This document shows positions 35,032-47,660 of a DNA stretch of 64,000 nucleotides, in pieces; positions within the stretch are counted from its first letter, which is position 1; each line of letters begins with the position of its first letter. The translations under genes were made by a program, and so were the position numbers. This DNA is from Gnetum montanum (lineage: Eukaryota > Streptophyta > Gnetopsida > Gnetales > Gnetaceae). A model generated the notes under the pieces. It was not told the origin of the DNA. It saw nothing but the letters and a program-made list of their open reading frames with translations, and did not search any database. The stretch lies in assembly GCA_015680685.1 (NCBI GenBank), contig MNCI01008071.1, positions 113,339-177,338 of the forward strand, written 5' to 3'.

Positions 35032-36885
35032 TTATTGGTTTAGTAGTTTTTTTATTTTTCTCATTTTAAAGTTAGGAGTAGCATTAGCGAGTATGATTCT
35101 ATATTCAGTGTCCCCTTCGTTGATCACGTTGAATGGTAATTCAGCCCAAGCAACGTCTGATGGAATAGTTCCCGCGTTGATATTTTTTGGCGCTTTAGTA
35201 TGTATTATGGTTTCTGTGTTAGTTGTAGTTTCTAAGTGAGGCTGTGTATGTATGATTTCAGACACAGGTATTTCTATGTTGGGTGGATTTTCCTTTGTGC
35301 TTAAAGGATGATCACCTATTGGTTGTTGTTCATTTGTGTCATTTTGTTTAGGCTCTTCGAGCTTAACCTCCGAGCCTTGGTCTATGTCTATATACGAGGA
35401 AATGGTAGGTGTAACAGCCTCTTCATGTATAATGATTTCACCACCTTCATAAGGTAGGTGAATTTCTTGGTGTATGCGGGAGGAGACTGCTTTCAATTGG
35501 GCTAACTAGGGCCTTCCCAATATTAGGTTGAACCCGGGCATTTCATCGATTACCACAAAGTCGGCAGATGTGGGGAATTGATCCCCTGCTATGAAGTCTA
35601 AAGTCACGGTGCCTTTGACTATCATGCACGATCCGCTAAATGACTTCAAACATGTGGTGGCAGTTGGTTTGATTAGCTCTGTAAGCCCCAATTGTTTGAC
35701 AATGGGATATGACACTACGTTTGTAGCGGCTCCATCATCTACATGGACCCTATGTATCTTGAATTGGTTTATTTGTATTATTATGAACATAGGGGTTGTT
35801 GTTACCTCTCCTGTTTTCTCATCCACCTTGATGTTGTCATTGTGAAAACTTAGTGGCTTAGGAGTTGACCCTTGAGGCGAGTACATTACCACATGAATTG
35901 AAGGTTCATTTGGAGGCAAGCCTTCGCTTACTGGGATAGATGTTAACATATGCACTAAAGCTTCACGATGGGTTTGAGATGTTAACACTAGGTCATATAG
36001 CAGGGTAGGTTTAGGAGGTCCTAAGGCTAGCCATTGACGCTCCTTCTCCAAGCATTCACGTGTAAGCTTATCTGCTAAGAGTTCTCGTGTGTGGCGTGGG
36101 GGTGCAGTTGGTTTCGAGACTCCAGGCTGCTTTGGAACTTGTACTACGTATGGAGTTGGGCAGGGTTGCGATTGGACAGTCGCATGCGGTTGAGTGCCAG
36201 GCTGGCTGGGCACCTTGATGACATAGGGGCTTGTTTTATTTTTTATTTGCGAAGTGGAGGATTGGTGATCACTAGGATGTTTAGGTGTCCTAACGACGTA
36301 TGGAGTTGGCCTAGCTGGAGGTTGTACCTTCGCTGTTGCAACCACAGATGGTACTCGGACTACGTAGGGGGTGGGCCGAATAGGAGGTGTTTCTGAGTTT
36401 ACGGTAGTAGCGGCGAGAGGTACACGCACCACGTATGATTTTTCGCGTGTCGGGGTGTTAAAAGTTGCTATGGCGGGGGCTACTTGGACGACATAAGGCT
36501 TTCGTGAGGAGTAAGATGGTTGAGGCATGGATGTTTGTATAGTGGGAGGAATACGCACTACAAATAGTTTATTAGGCGTTTGTTGTTCATGGTTGGAATA
36601 GACGATGTTAATGCTAGGTGTTTCAGGTTCGTTATCAAGGTAGATTGTGTTAATCATGTATGGTGCCTCTTTGGTATTTAGAGGATCTTTATACACACCC
36701 ATGGCCTGGTTTTGTTGTTGGACCAGGTTGGCCTCATCAAAAGTGATTTGACCTCCGTCAATCATTCGTTGGATGTCTTGTTTTAGGGTGAAACAGTAAT
36801 TCATGTCATGCCCATTACATTGGTGATAGTTGCAAAAACGGTTCATCCTAAAGCCTTTTGGTACTGGGGGCTCATCTACCATTGC
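35032..36885 (-). pseudogene. Element C zinc knuckle, PYVVRVP-repeat linker and protease
   Basis: One reading frame of about 610 codons interrupted by a single TAG at about 35505. It begins with a Cys/His motif NRFCNYHQCNGHDMNYC (nucleic-acid-binding knuckle of gag). A roughly 170-residue proline-rich linker follows with seven or so copies of a short unit such as PYVVRVP, PYVIKVP, PYVVQVP. The aspartic protease has HRVHVDDGAATNVVS and PGFNLILGRP. After the TAG the frame resumes with SRIHQEIHLPYEGGE, matching A2 SPIHQEIHLTYVGRE. This is the best preserved frame in the element. Role: Gag C-terminus and polyprotein protease. Confidence 0.85.
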
Positions 36886-36927
36886 TAGGCTTGGGTTCTG
36901 AACTAATTGACAGAACCGATCATACCT

Positions 36928-38847
36928 CTAGATCGCTGCAGGGGACAACTGTTTATGTTTCATTAATCTAGCCTTCAGGAGTTGGTTGAATAGTTGCAAT
37001 GGCTTCATAGGCAGTGGCGTGTATTGAGAGGGGTCCTTCCTCTTGAAGTTTCTCGTACGATTCGGTGTTGGGTTCTGTGATGAGGATGATTCTGGTGCGG
37101 TTGCGAGAGTGGGTTTAGTGTAATTAGTAGGGGCAACAGGCGGTTTTCTTTGTTTTCCCACATTTTCTTGTTGTACTTCTGCTACTTCCACTATAGTTTT
37201 TTTAACCTTTTCTTTATCTTTTTTACTATGTAGGTTCTTAAAGGCTGAACATGCAGGATCATGACTATTTTGGGCTACCTCCTCTATGTTCTTAATCTAT
37301 ACAAATGCTTGACTGAGGTTACGTGCATTGAGGTAATATAGTTTGGATTTGACAAAATCGTTGACAACCCCTTTTAGGATGGTGAGGAGGTACGTCTCTA
37401 GGATGGGCTCGTGGAGCTCATTGAGAGTAGCACTCCATCGTTGGATGAATTTTTGGACAGGTTCAAGGGTGCTTGCTTGACCTGTATGAGGTTGTCCAGT
37501 GTTGCTTCAGGCTTCAAGTTGTACTTGAACTTGGTGAAGAATTAGTGTAACAAGTCTTCCAAAGAAGATATTAAGTTTCGTGGCAAGGCTCAATACCAAT
37601 GAAGTGCTCTCCCAGCAAGGGACATGGGGAACACTCGTAGAATGGCATGTGGCCATGCCTAAAGGAGCGCGCACTCTAGTCTGAACATGATGAGGTGAGC
37701 ATTGGGATCTGTCTCCCCATTGTATTTAGTTAGCGTAGGCAAAGATACACCCTTGGGTAATGTTAGGGGTGGAATGGAAGAGCTGATATGGTCATCGTGA
37801 TAGAAGTCCACTACCTTCAACTCTCCATCGAGGGCCATTTTGAGGCATTTGACCTCGTTAGTTAGCTCCTGCATTAGCTTTTTAGAGTCAGCCTAGTCTT
37901 GAGCACTAGGTGAGATGGCAGGTTGGGGATGTTGTATCGTATACAGATTAGATTATTGAACAGTGGGTTGGAAGGTAGAAAGCTGTGTGGTCGGAGGCTG
38001 TACTTGTGGGATATTTGTAGCAGGTGGTGCGAAGGGCGGCAGGTTGTAGGTAAGGGGTTGTTGTTGTCGTGGTTGTTCTTGAGGGATGTTAGCTGGTAAG
38101 ATTGTGTTAGGCAGTATGTTATAATGAGGGGGTTGATGTGATTGGGCAGCAATCACTATCCATTGCCTGCTCATGTTTTGTGTAGGAATCCCTTGAACTT
38201 GCTGGGTTACAATTGCAAAGGATGCTCCTTGGGTTGGGATCTGCAGTATGTAATGAGCGGATGTAGAGGCTGGTATTACATGTGGCATCCCGATCACTCG
38301 TGGCAGGAAGGTTGTTCCTACATTATTTTGAGGGCGAGAATGGAGGTATTGTTGCAACAGGGGGAATAGTAAGGGGCAGTGTGTTGAGTTGAGGATCGGT
38401 TGCAGGAGGAATATGAACAAGTGTGGATGATTCTTGAGGTATTTGCACTTGGGTGAATTTAAATGGTTGAAGGGACGTAATTTCCCCTATGGCTAGATGA
38501 AACAGAGGGTTTGCATAGGTCTGTGGACTAAGAGTATGGTACGAATCTTCATGCTCAAATTGAGCTGTGAAGTCATCTTTCTCTTCTAATTGGGGGTTTG
38601 CCAGAGACTGGTCTAATGACTGGCTCCTTTGTAGGAGGAGTTGTGAGATCAGCTCAGAGTAGTGCTCTGGGAGAGGGATGATATCATATGAGAAAGGAAT
38701 GAACTCTTTTCCTCCTCTATAGATGAGTTTGTATTGCCTCTTGATTTCCAGTTCGGTTTGGTCTACGGCAAGGCTAGCTTGTATTTTCACGTATATGAAA
38801 TTGTATTGGTCCTGAGTTATGATGTTAAACGATGGGTTGTACATCAA
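36928..38847 (-). pseudogene. Element C gag remnant
   Basis: Starts MMYNPSFNIITQDQYNF (38847). It continues through a Gln/Pro-rich region (38420-37874, with a frame change around 38330 and another near 37950), then the gag core LPTLTKYNGETDPNAHLIMF (about 37740-37680) and LAGRALHWY (about 37620-37590). The end (37191-36928) is basic. Stops and shifts between 37650 and 37195 break the core. Same domain order as A2 gag. Structural capsid protein in origin. Confidence 0.78.
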
Positions 38848-39449
38848 TGGCTGTTAAATGGCCATGATGCCTATAAGGTCTGTGACTTGCATGGTTGTAG
38901 CATTGGAGTTCACAGTGTTCATGATGACCAATTGGGAATACGACACAGTGGAAGGGGTATGAAACTGGTATACTTAGTACTTCAGCAGCGTAGACAGAGT
39001 CTATAGCATAGAGTGTACAGTGTATACCGAATAGCATAGACAGCATCAGTGTACAGCGTAGATGGAGTCTACAGCATAGAGTATGTAGCATATACCAAAC
39101 AGCGTAGACAGCGTCAACGTACAGCGTAGATGGAGTCTATAGTGTAGAGTGTGCAGCGTATATTGAATGGCGTAGACAGAGTTAGTGTACAATGTAGATA
39201 GAGTCTACAGCATAGAGTGTACAGCGTATACTGAACAGCGTAGACACTGGGAATTTTGCAGACAAAGTCAACGTATACTCAGTAGTGTAGATGTTGGGAA
39301 ATTTGCAGACAGAGTCAGCGTATACTTAGCAGCGTAGACGCTGGGAAGTTTTTAGACAGAGTCGGCGTATACTTAGCAGCGTAGATGCTGGGAGCTCTAA
39401 AGCACAGTAAGTTTTAGGTAGTTTAGGCCCTCCTTCTAGCTCTAACTTC
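38848..39449 (-). repeat. Element C 5' leader with tandem agcgta repeats
   Basis: Between the 5' LTR and gag. From about 38985 to 39400 a unit of roughly 80-100 bases repeats four to five times, built from gcgtagacagagtc, tacagcatagagtgtaca and gcgtata words. On the minus strand the LTR end is followed by gaagttagagctagaaggagggcc, similar to the leader start of family A (7485-7461); I could not assign a priming tRNA with confidence. No gene. Confidence 0.75.
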
Positions 39450-40946
39450 TATACCATCCAAAATCATTGGTCTCCGGCTGGAAGGAAACAGAAACCTGGA
39501 GATCACCGGACATGCACAAAAGACCCTACCTTCCCTTGAGGGCAAGCTGGAATTAACGAAGGCAAAGTACCTTGAGTGGTCCACACGTGGATCAGGCAAG
39601 GATTTCCCTGAACATACACCGATGTGCTATACGCTGGGTTATACGTAAACGACGTAACTAAGGTAAAACAAAGCGTAAACGGGGTAACTGGTGTAAACGG
39701 AGCATAGACGTATAATAGCGTAAACAGTAAACATGCAACAATGAATGAAAAACTGTAACAAATTGTAGCAAAGAAATGTAGCAATGTTATTGCAAAATGA
39801 GAGTTACAATGCACCGGTCTAACGCAGTTGTGGCTATGACACAAGGTGGACGAATAGCCCCGATGGATGCAGAGATGACTGTGTGATGGTTCAAACTGCA
39901 AGCACAACGTAGAGGCTGTATGCTCAGCGTGCAGGGGAAGGTCCAGCGTACAGGATTTCTTGCACTCTGGTTCTTAGCATCTCTGGTTCTCTTTATCTCT
40001 GGTTTGCTAAAAATTGCCAACCACGATCTCATGAAAAATTAGGGTTTTTATACAGGTTTAGACTTTAGAATCAGGTTGGGTGACATGTGGCACGTTGACC
40101 AGGTGCGAAAAAATAAAATTTTACAAGTGTACAGCATGTTGTACGCTAGCGTATATGGATGTACGCCGGCGTATACACACTGAACATGTGACTTCAGTGT
40201 ACAGACTTGATCAAAACAGAAGAAATCGTTCGTCCTCCAGATTTGGATTTAGTTGTCATGAAGACACTGCCTGTAGGTGTTCAGCTCAGTTGACCTTGAT
40301 TTGACACTTTGTACATGCTGAGCATATACGTTGGATGTATACGCTGGGCGTATATGTTGTCTTTGCTGGGTGTATACACTGGGCATATACGTTGTGTCTG
40401 TTGGGTGTATACGCTGGGCATATATGCTATGTTTGTTGGGTGTATATGCTGGATATGCAGGATGTACATGCTCAGCATATAGACTCCAGGATGCATGATG
40501 TCAACATCTGATGATTGCTTTGTTCATGTGAGTTGATGTCTTGTACCAAATATTGCTCTGAAATGTTGTTTCCGTGCCATCTTCGGGGGTTGTATGCTAG
40601 GCGTATGCCTCAGTTGTACATGCTAAGCGTACATGTGAGGCGTGTACGCTAAGCGTATACGCTATGAATGCAAGCTTGGGCATATACGCTGAGAATATAT
40701 ACTTGGGCGTATACGCTGAGAATGTATACTTAGTTAAGACTAAGTATTTTGAGCTCCGGAGTTGCCATGTTTGATAGCAGATGTTGTCATGGTTGTCAGC
40801 GGGTCCCAAGGAACTGCTCCTCGTTGAGTTCGACTCTGCTTGAAGCTATCTGTGGGGCCCTCAAGCTTTAGTCATGTTGGGGAGCATCGTGACTTAGCTT
40901 GATTCTTGTTGGAAAAATACTAAGCTCAAAATTTTATGGTGTTTCA
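39450..40946 (-). mobile_element. Element C 5' LTR
   Basis: Matches 22738-24327. The minus-strand start TGAAACACCATAAAATTTT lies at 40946, next to the TCTAC duplication. TATA on the minus strand (CCTGTATAAAAA, about 40045-40056). A perfect 12-base palindrome agcgtatacgct is at 40652-40663, with many variants nearby. Shorter than its partner because some gcgtata repeats between 40140 and 40440 are fewer. Confidence 0.87.
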
Positions 40947-40951
40947 TCTAC
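40947..40951. repeat. Target site duplication of element C, right copy
   Basis: TCTAC, matching 22733-22737. Confidence 0.8.
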
Positions 40952-42090
40952 TACTACCATACATTGAGCTACATGGTGCAGCGAGGTGTAGCAATTCTGC
41001 GGAAGAGACAGAAGGTAGCTCAAAGGGAAGAATCAACAAGTTTGCAAGTCTCGTAACACAGGAAGTAAAGTTTATAAATCGGCAAAGATGTCGCAACTAA
41101 GACCACTCGCTACACTACGCTATGTAGCATAGCAAGAATGCAACACACATGTAGTGGAACTCATGACAAGGTGCTATGCTACGCCAAGCATGCTACACTA
41201 CAAAGCACAGGAAGGCATGCAGGTGGTTGTGCAACATCAATGCACTTCACCTAATTGGACCACTAGCACATGTCTCCAGACACTAACGGTGCAATTATGG
41301 CATGGCAAGTTCACAGTTACGGCATGGCAAGCTCGCATTACAATAGTCATGCAAGTCCAATGGTCATGCATGGCATGTGTAGCATAAGCAAGTCAATGTC
41401 GGCCCAAGGCACGTGGCATCCAAATCATCCCTTTTGCATGCCTCTGGTCCTATAAATACCCTAACAAGTAGCATTCAAAGCGTTCAATTTTTTCTCGATT
41501 CTTCGACTTTTCCTCTCTTTGGCACTCAAGTTCTCTTCCTGGCACATTGTAACATCAAGCATTGTAAGCTTTCTGTTCGACACTATAAACAGTTAGCTTT
41601 TGCAGCTGGCATTTTGTTCCATCCCCCTTCTACTACCTTGGTAGAATCCCCACATTGTCAACACCCAAGTATGCACCCAAGCGCACAACTTGTTTTGCTC
41701 TACATGTCCTGGTCACTTTCCGGATCTCTACACTCCACCATGCTATTCAACTAGTTGTATCCACCTTGATAGAGCAAACTTGTAGCTTCGGAGTGGTGCA
41801 TTTTTCTAACTGCATTTTACTTTGTTTCCTACTTATTATTGTGTTTTGCAATGTTTATTTACTTTATTTACTTTCAAGCATTACTTCGCATTTTCATTCC
41901 CGTTTTCAAAACTATATGTTGCAAAAGGTTATATAGACACCAATTAAGTCCTTGTCTGATCGACCAAACTATTCAGGGTGCCCCGTATCTGCTCACATCC
42001 AACATGGCCCTCCCATGGATACGAGGTAGAAACTGTCGCACCAGCCGACCCCTCAGTGTTTTCTAGCTACCGACGTTTTCAGTCGCTACA
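40952..42090 (+). mobile_element. A2 3' LTR, right part
   Basis: Continuation of the LTR begun at 22281. It aligns with 6000-7126: gagctacatggtgcagcgagg, TATA context tcctataaataccct (41448-41462), ttgcaaaagg(t/c)tatatagac (about 41920), and end CGCTACA at 42090. It then abuts family B coding sequence, so A2 had inserted into element B1. Confidence 0.85.
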
Positions 42091-43703
42091 GGTGCCACAC
42101 GAGCTGTAGATGTGATCGCAAATGACATCAAAGAATCATTCAATGTACTTGTTATGCCATCGGCAGATCTCACAGGAGCACAAGATGCTAAAATTTTGGC
42201 CAGAACCTCAATGACTCCTACGAAACATGAGGATGCGCTTGATTGATTGCTCCAAATAGAGCAAGTAATGACATCCCTGTTTGACATTCCTCAGGATGTT
42301 ACAATAATTCAGTTAGATCTCATTTCCACAAAGGGGAAGCTGGTCTTAACAAAAGTGAGGGTCAAGCATGTTGAAGCAGAAGTGCATAAATTATAAGAGT
42401 AGCTCGTGGCCCTATAAGTAGCATAGCAGGACCCTTTGCAATTTGTTCCCACAGACCAACTAGATAATTTCAGAACTGAGTAACTAACCAAGCTAATCAT
42501 GGAGAATAAAAAGGTGGCTAATGAAAAAGTGAAGGTTGTTTGGGATGCCTCTGCAGCATAGGCGCAAACTCCTGCTCATCTCAAAGCACTCAACTCCTTA
42601 CAAGAAGAAAATAAACAGCTCGTTGTCGACAACCTTCGGTTGACCACTGTGGAAAAGCGAAAGAATCTTCTCGAGGAACACTTTCATCAATTATGAGAAC
42701 AATTCATCTGAGTCAACCAAGACATAAGTCGTTTAGCCACGGAGAATAGAACCCTCTCAATGAAGGAGGTACGCACAATTCGCCAAAATATAGCCATTGA
42801 AATAAGCGCATGGAAAAATGAGGCTAAACGACATGAAAAGCTGAAGGAGCACTTCCGAGATCAGGTGGGGATGTACAAATAGATCCTTGAGAAGGAGATT
42901 CATATGGCCAAGGCCCACATCAACTTTATCAGTGCTCAACACATTGACTAGAGAGCCATATTGGACACATTGCTTTTGCCCACCAAGTGAAAGTTAAGAA
43001 CCAAGACATATAGATTCAAGATCTAACAGAATACATGGAGTTGGAAAACTTGTGGTATGCCAACCTTGCCATGTTAACAGCAAGGTGCCCAAGGATAGAG
43101 CTCAAGCAGTAGGTAGCAACCACCAATGTTAAATACGAAGCAAAATTTGTAGAACGCAAGAAGTTTTTGGAAAACCTGGAGGTCACAAATTCTGAACTTG
43201 AGGTGGTAAAGGCAAGCTACCAAGGCCAAAAAGATGTCGAAGTGGATTTGGCTCGATGGCTCGCAGACTTCCAAGAATACAAAGATAAAGCCAAAGCCTA
43301 CAAAGAGGAATGACAGGTATTTGCAGCTTGGTATGTTAAGGCCAATCAAATGTTTCTACAATTACCATGTCCGTGCGAAGTGTTGACTCCATCAAACATC
43401 GAAAAATTAGCATGGATGGCATAAGACCCTCGTACTGAAGAGAAGAAGCTCCAGTCCATACTCCAATGCCATCAAGTCTCAAAACTTGGAGCACAAGACA
43501 AAGGGAAAGCACCAATGGAGGAGCCACCGCCACCAAGAACTACATGAGTTCCACAAATTTTGTAGTTGTAGCACATTTTTTGTGTTTTTTCTTTGTTTTT
43601 TTTTTCATTCCACATTGTGGCATAACCCCATTTTCACCATCCAATAATCCCATACCTATCCACTATGTAATCACTATAACTTGAGGACGAGTTTTCATTT
43701 AGT
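42091..43703 (+). pseudogene. Element B1 3' coding region (coiled-coil protein after pol)
   Basis: A frame starting inside a gene (GATRAVDVIANDIKESF) runs with scattered TAG stops to KGKAPMEEPPPPRTT at about 43540. The composition (many Glu, Lys, Leu, Ala; NLRLTTVEKRKNLLEEHF, SAWKNEAKRHEKLKEHF) predicts long coiled coils. The C-terminal part is also present in B2 on the minus strand (about 50030-49830), ending in the same Pro-rich tail and 3' sequence ctacatgagttcc. It therefore belongs to the 3' gene of the family B element, where Athila-type elements carry an extra gene after pol. Its 5' part and pol were displaced by the A2 insertion. Function unknown. Confidence 0.68.
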
Positions 43704-43713
43704 CGTGGGGGTA
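43704..43713 (+). other. Polypurine tract of B1
   Basis: cgtgggggta, preceded by acttgaggacgag, directly before LTR start TGATGAGTCA. B2 (49664 onward, minus) and the copy at 62889 (minus) have the same arrangement. Confidence 0.8.
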
Positions 43714-44527
43714 TGATGAGTCATCATTTGGGCGATCACGATATCACATACGCGATATCCCATCCACGATATCACAGCCTGTCTCCTCATCTATAAATAA
43801 GAGGTAGACAGAAGAGTTAGTCATTTTTAGTTTTAGTTTAGAATTAGTTTTGATTTTAGTTTTCATTTTCTCTCTCTCAATCCTTTTCCTCTCCATGTAT
43901 GCCCGCAGTGTGGTGAATGTAATTGTACGACATCCTTTATTTGAGTGTGACATACTTGGACATGCACATGAATAGAAATAAAGATCGAGATTACTTCATC
44001 ATTGTAGCATTCACTTAGATTAATCATTTAATTAATTGTTATTTACTGCTTTCCTAGTTAATCTCTCTCACCCTTAAACTCATGTTAAAACGTGGAATGA
44101 GTACGACTTGATTCTGAGCATTTAAGTGTGACTACTTGGTAACCCAGTAGCGTACCTAGGATCTTTGCTTGGTAATAACAGTGGTAGTTGTGCACAAAGT
44201 CTAAGATGTGTATAGATAATCAAGGAACGGATGCTCATCACACTTAGGCTAGATTAGATTCTTTCACCCTTTCTCCCTTAGATTAGTGAATATTACTTTT
44301 CATTGCCTTCAGGAGTAGCATTAGATTAGAAACCATATCATACACCTCACTCTGGACTAAACCATATGTGACAAATATAATACTAGTCTAGGTCGGAAGA
44401 CAGTGAATTGCAACCTAAGGCTAATTGTCTAGATGCCACAACTAGTCTATCTGTAGAGTTCAACCAGATCGCACATGTAACGCTCGTATTCGTATGGTTG
44501 AGTGTAGGGGTACCTCGCCACTCATCA
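43714..44527 (+). mobile_element. Family B LTR 1 (3' LTR of B1)
   Basis: An 814-bp LTR, TGATGAGTCA...CCACTCATCA. Near its start are GATATC words (43737-43772) followed by a TATA box CTATAAATAAGAGG (43791). Also present are a conserved gtgaatgtaattgtacg block (43914) and an aataaagatcgagatta block (43976). It matches the minus-strand LTRs at 48819-49663, 54644-55520 and 62096-62888. Confidence 0.87.
43791..43799 (+). promoter_or_regulatory. TATA box of family B LTR 1
   Basis: CTATAAATA, 20-50 bases after the GATATC cluster. The same order occurs in the other family B LTRs (56380, 63390 plus strand; about 49550, 55370, 62815 minus strand). Confidence 0.72.
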
Positions 44528-44879
44528 CTGTCATTCCTATTTTTGGCTTGCATCTACCATCAAAGGCACACTAATGAGTAAAATTCCTTGAAAGTGCTTC
44601 ATGTTGCTTCCGATGTCTATCATTTTTACCTATTTTTTAGTTTATTTTTAGTAGCTTCTTCTATATTTTGCAATCTCTTTAATTTTTCTACATTTTTTTT
44701 ATATCTGCCAACTTTCTTTATCTTTTACACATGATTCACATAAAATATTTAAGCTATAAAAAATTTTAAGTCATGAGTTTGATCCCAATAGACTACCTAC
44801 TACGATATACAAGTTATCATCATCATCATCATCCTAATATTGTCCAAACAAAATGGGGATAACTACATGATATACTTTT

Positions 44880-47660
44880 CGCCATTCACCTCTATGAAGA
44901 GCTAGATTTGTATTTATTTATAGTTCTTTCAAATCATCTTTGATCATTTTATCCCATGTCTTCTTTAATCTTCCTTTTAATGGCTTTCTTGAAATAGTGC
45001 TGTAGCAACCCTTATTTATAGGCTCACTATATGATCTTCTTTACACATGTCCAAATAATTTAAGCTGTCATTCCTATATCTTATTTGAAATAGAAGCCAC
45101 TCCAAGTCTTCCTCTAATGTTAGTATTATGTAGTTTATCTCTTTTAGTAACATTCAATATCTATTAAAGCCTTCATGTTTCTGCCACATTGATTTTTTAT
45201 GCCTCTTTTGTACAACCCAACATTCAACACTATATAAGATAGTAAGCCTAATTGTTGTCCTATAATTTTTTTTTTTAATTTTATTGGTTTTCTTTGATTA
45301 CATAGAACACCATTAGTTTGTCTCTATTTTGACCATCTCACCTGAACTTTATTTCTTATATCTTTATCGATTTCACCATTTGATTAGAGGGTTGATCTTA
45401 GGTAGCAGAATTGTTTATAGTGAGGGACATTTTTTCCTTGAATTATCATGTCTATTTTACTATTTATTATGTTATTATTAGAATTGAATTCCATATATTC
45501 TATCTTAGTTATACTAATTTTTAAGCCTTTTGATTTTAGACCATCTCTTTAGTTCTTTATTTTAGAAGCAGTTTTTTCTCAAGCTATATCCACTAACATA
45601 ATATCATCTACAAATAGCATACACCAAGGGATTTCATCTTGTATTTTCTTTATTAATTCATCCATAATAATGACAAATAAGTATAGCCTAAGGGCAGATC
45701 CTTGATGTAGACCTACTGTGAGTAGAAAATAAGATGTTATTTCATAAGCTATTCTAACTAGTGGTAGCTCATTCATACATCTCTTGAATCACTTTAATAT
45801 ATTTGTGAGGGATTCTTTTCCTCCACAAGGCCTAACAAATTATATTTCTAGGCACTCTATTATATTCTCTTTCCAAGTCAATGAATATAATATGTAGACT
45901 TTTCTATTTTTTTTCAATTTCTTCATTAATTGTTGTATCAAGAAACTAGCTTCAATAATAGATCTTCATTACATCTATCTAAACTAATTTTCTAATGCTA
46001 TTGATTCAATTCTAAAATGGTACTTTATAATTCTCTCCCAAAGCTTTATAGTACAACTCATAAGATTAATCCCTTATACAATTTTGTACATCTCCTTTAC
46101 TTTTGTAAATGAAAATAACAAAGCTTTTTCTCTAATTTTTTTGGCATTTCTCCATCCTTTAAAATTTTGTTAAATAATTATGTTAGCAAAAAGCTCCTAT
46201 ATCTTCTAGTGCTTTCCAACCTTCTATAGGAATGTTATATGGTCCAATAACTTTTCCATTTTTCATCTTTGATAAGGTTGTCTTTACCTTAGAGAAGAAA
46301 AGTTCATTAACCAAATTAAAATTTCGTTCTCTTCTTGGATTTCTCTTGGGAATTTTTCATTTAATAATTCTTAAAAATAATTTTCCACCTATCCAAAATG
46401 TCATTATCTTTTACCAAAATTATTTATTCTACTTCCTTGATGTATTTAGCATGATCAATATCCTTACATATCTTGTTTTTTATATTTATTTTTAATTTAT
46501 AATATATTTTTCTCCTTCCTTTATTTCTAATTTGTCATAAAAGCTATTCAAGGCCTTATGTTTGAATTTGGCTATTGCTATGGTTGCCTCCTTCTTTCCC
46601 ATTTTGTTTATCAACTTGTTTTCTTGGCTACGACTTTGCAACCATTCCTTAAAGCATTTTTTTCTTATTTTGGATAGTAGGTTGCACTTCATCACTCCAC
46701 CACCATGTCTTCTTTAGGATGTATTTTTTCTTTTTGTTTCATCCCAAATGCTTTTCTCAATTTTTTGAATGCAACTTTCCATTTGACCCTAAATTAAAGT
46801 TGCATAGCAATCCCAGTTCTAGGTGCCTTCATGAAGCAATTGTTCTTTGAATAAGATGATGTTATATTTCTTTAAATTTTACCATTTTATGCATTTAGTC
46901 CTTTTTTATCATGCTATCTTTGAATCTATGTATATTTAAATCCATGACCATTAGTCAATGCTAACTTATAAGGCACTCTTCGAGTATGATCTTGTAGTCT
47001 TTGCACATGGCCTAGTCTCTTTTATGAAGTAAGAAATAATCAATTTGTGTTTTATACATACCACTCTTGTAGGTAATTAAATGTTTTGTCCTCTACTTGT
47101 AATATGGATTTGTAATTGCAACATTACAAGCACTTGCAAATTACAGTAATGAATCTCTTTTATCATTGTGCTCTCCAAATTTATATCCTTCATGAATACT
47201 ATCATATCCCATTTTCATAAATCTAACATGAACATTAAAATCCCTTCCAATTAATATGCTTTCTTACTAGGAAATTTCTTGAAGTACCTAATCCATAGAA
47301 TCTTAAAATCCATGCTTGATGGAATTATCTAAGGTAATTTATGAAGCATATGCATTGATAACATTGATAATCTCATTTTTTAAGCGTATGTTTGATGCCT
47401 ATAATTTGATCATTATGGCAATATACTTGTACCACTTTATCTTTGACAAATTGATCAATAATGATGCTCACTCCATTTTGATGATTTTCTTTTTCCTAGT
47501 GGAAGAGTTTGTAACCCTAGCCTAAATATGTAGCTTTCTCCACCTTCCATCTTGTTTGTTAGAGGTAGACAATTCATATTCTTCAACTCTTCATGGTGTT
47601 AACAATTTTAGAGGGCTTTTTATTAAGAGTACCAATGTTCCAAGTAGTCATGCAAAATTT
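44880..47660 (-). pseudogene. Decayed LINE (non-LTR retrotransposon) 1
   Basis: Minus-strand reading shows a plant LINE ORF2. Near 47650 the endonuclease start reads TTWNIGTLNKKPSKIVNTM. At 46695-46492 is a linker KCFKEWLQSRSQENK with IKEGEKYI. Reverse transcriptase at 45776-45579: VGLHQGSALRLYLFVIIMDEL and CMLFVDDIMLVD (catalytic FVDD box). The C-terminal region at about 45170-45040 reads NVTKRDKLHNTNIRGRLGVASI. Many stops and shifts make it an old, dead copy. The region is AT-rich and includes a TCA microsatellite at about 44816-44832, near the presumed 3' end. Confidence 0.82.

Larger units (their letters stand above)
22738..40946 (-). mobile_element. Element C: Tat/Ogre-like Ty3/gypsy retrotransposon nested in A2
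   Basis: An 18.2-kb element on the minus strand with two LTRs (39450-40946 is the 5' LTR, 22738-24327 the 3' LTR), leader repeats, gag, protease, pol, 3'UTR and PPT, plus a spliced gene on the opposite strand between protease and pol. Dual RNase H in pol, the large size and the big spacer between protease and RT fit the Tat/Ogre branch. It is flanked by TCTAC duplications. The two LTRs carry visible substitutions and length differences (1590 versus 1497 bp), so the insertion is not recent. Confidence 0.88.

Noticed and set aside
39431-39449. tRNA-Met-type primer site after the C 5' LTR
   Set aside because: The TGGTAT part lies inside the LTR in both copies and the following bases match poorly; not assigned.
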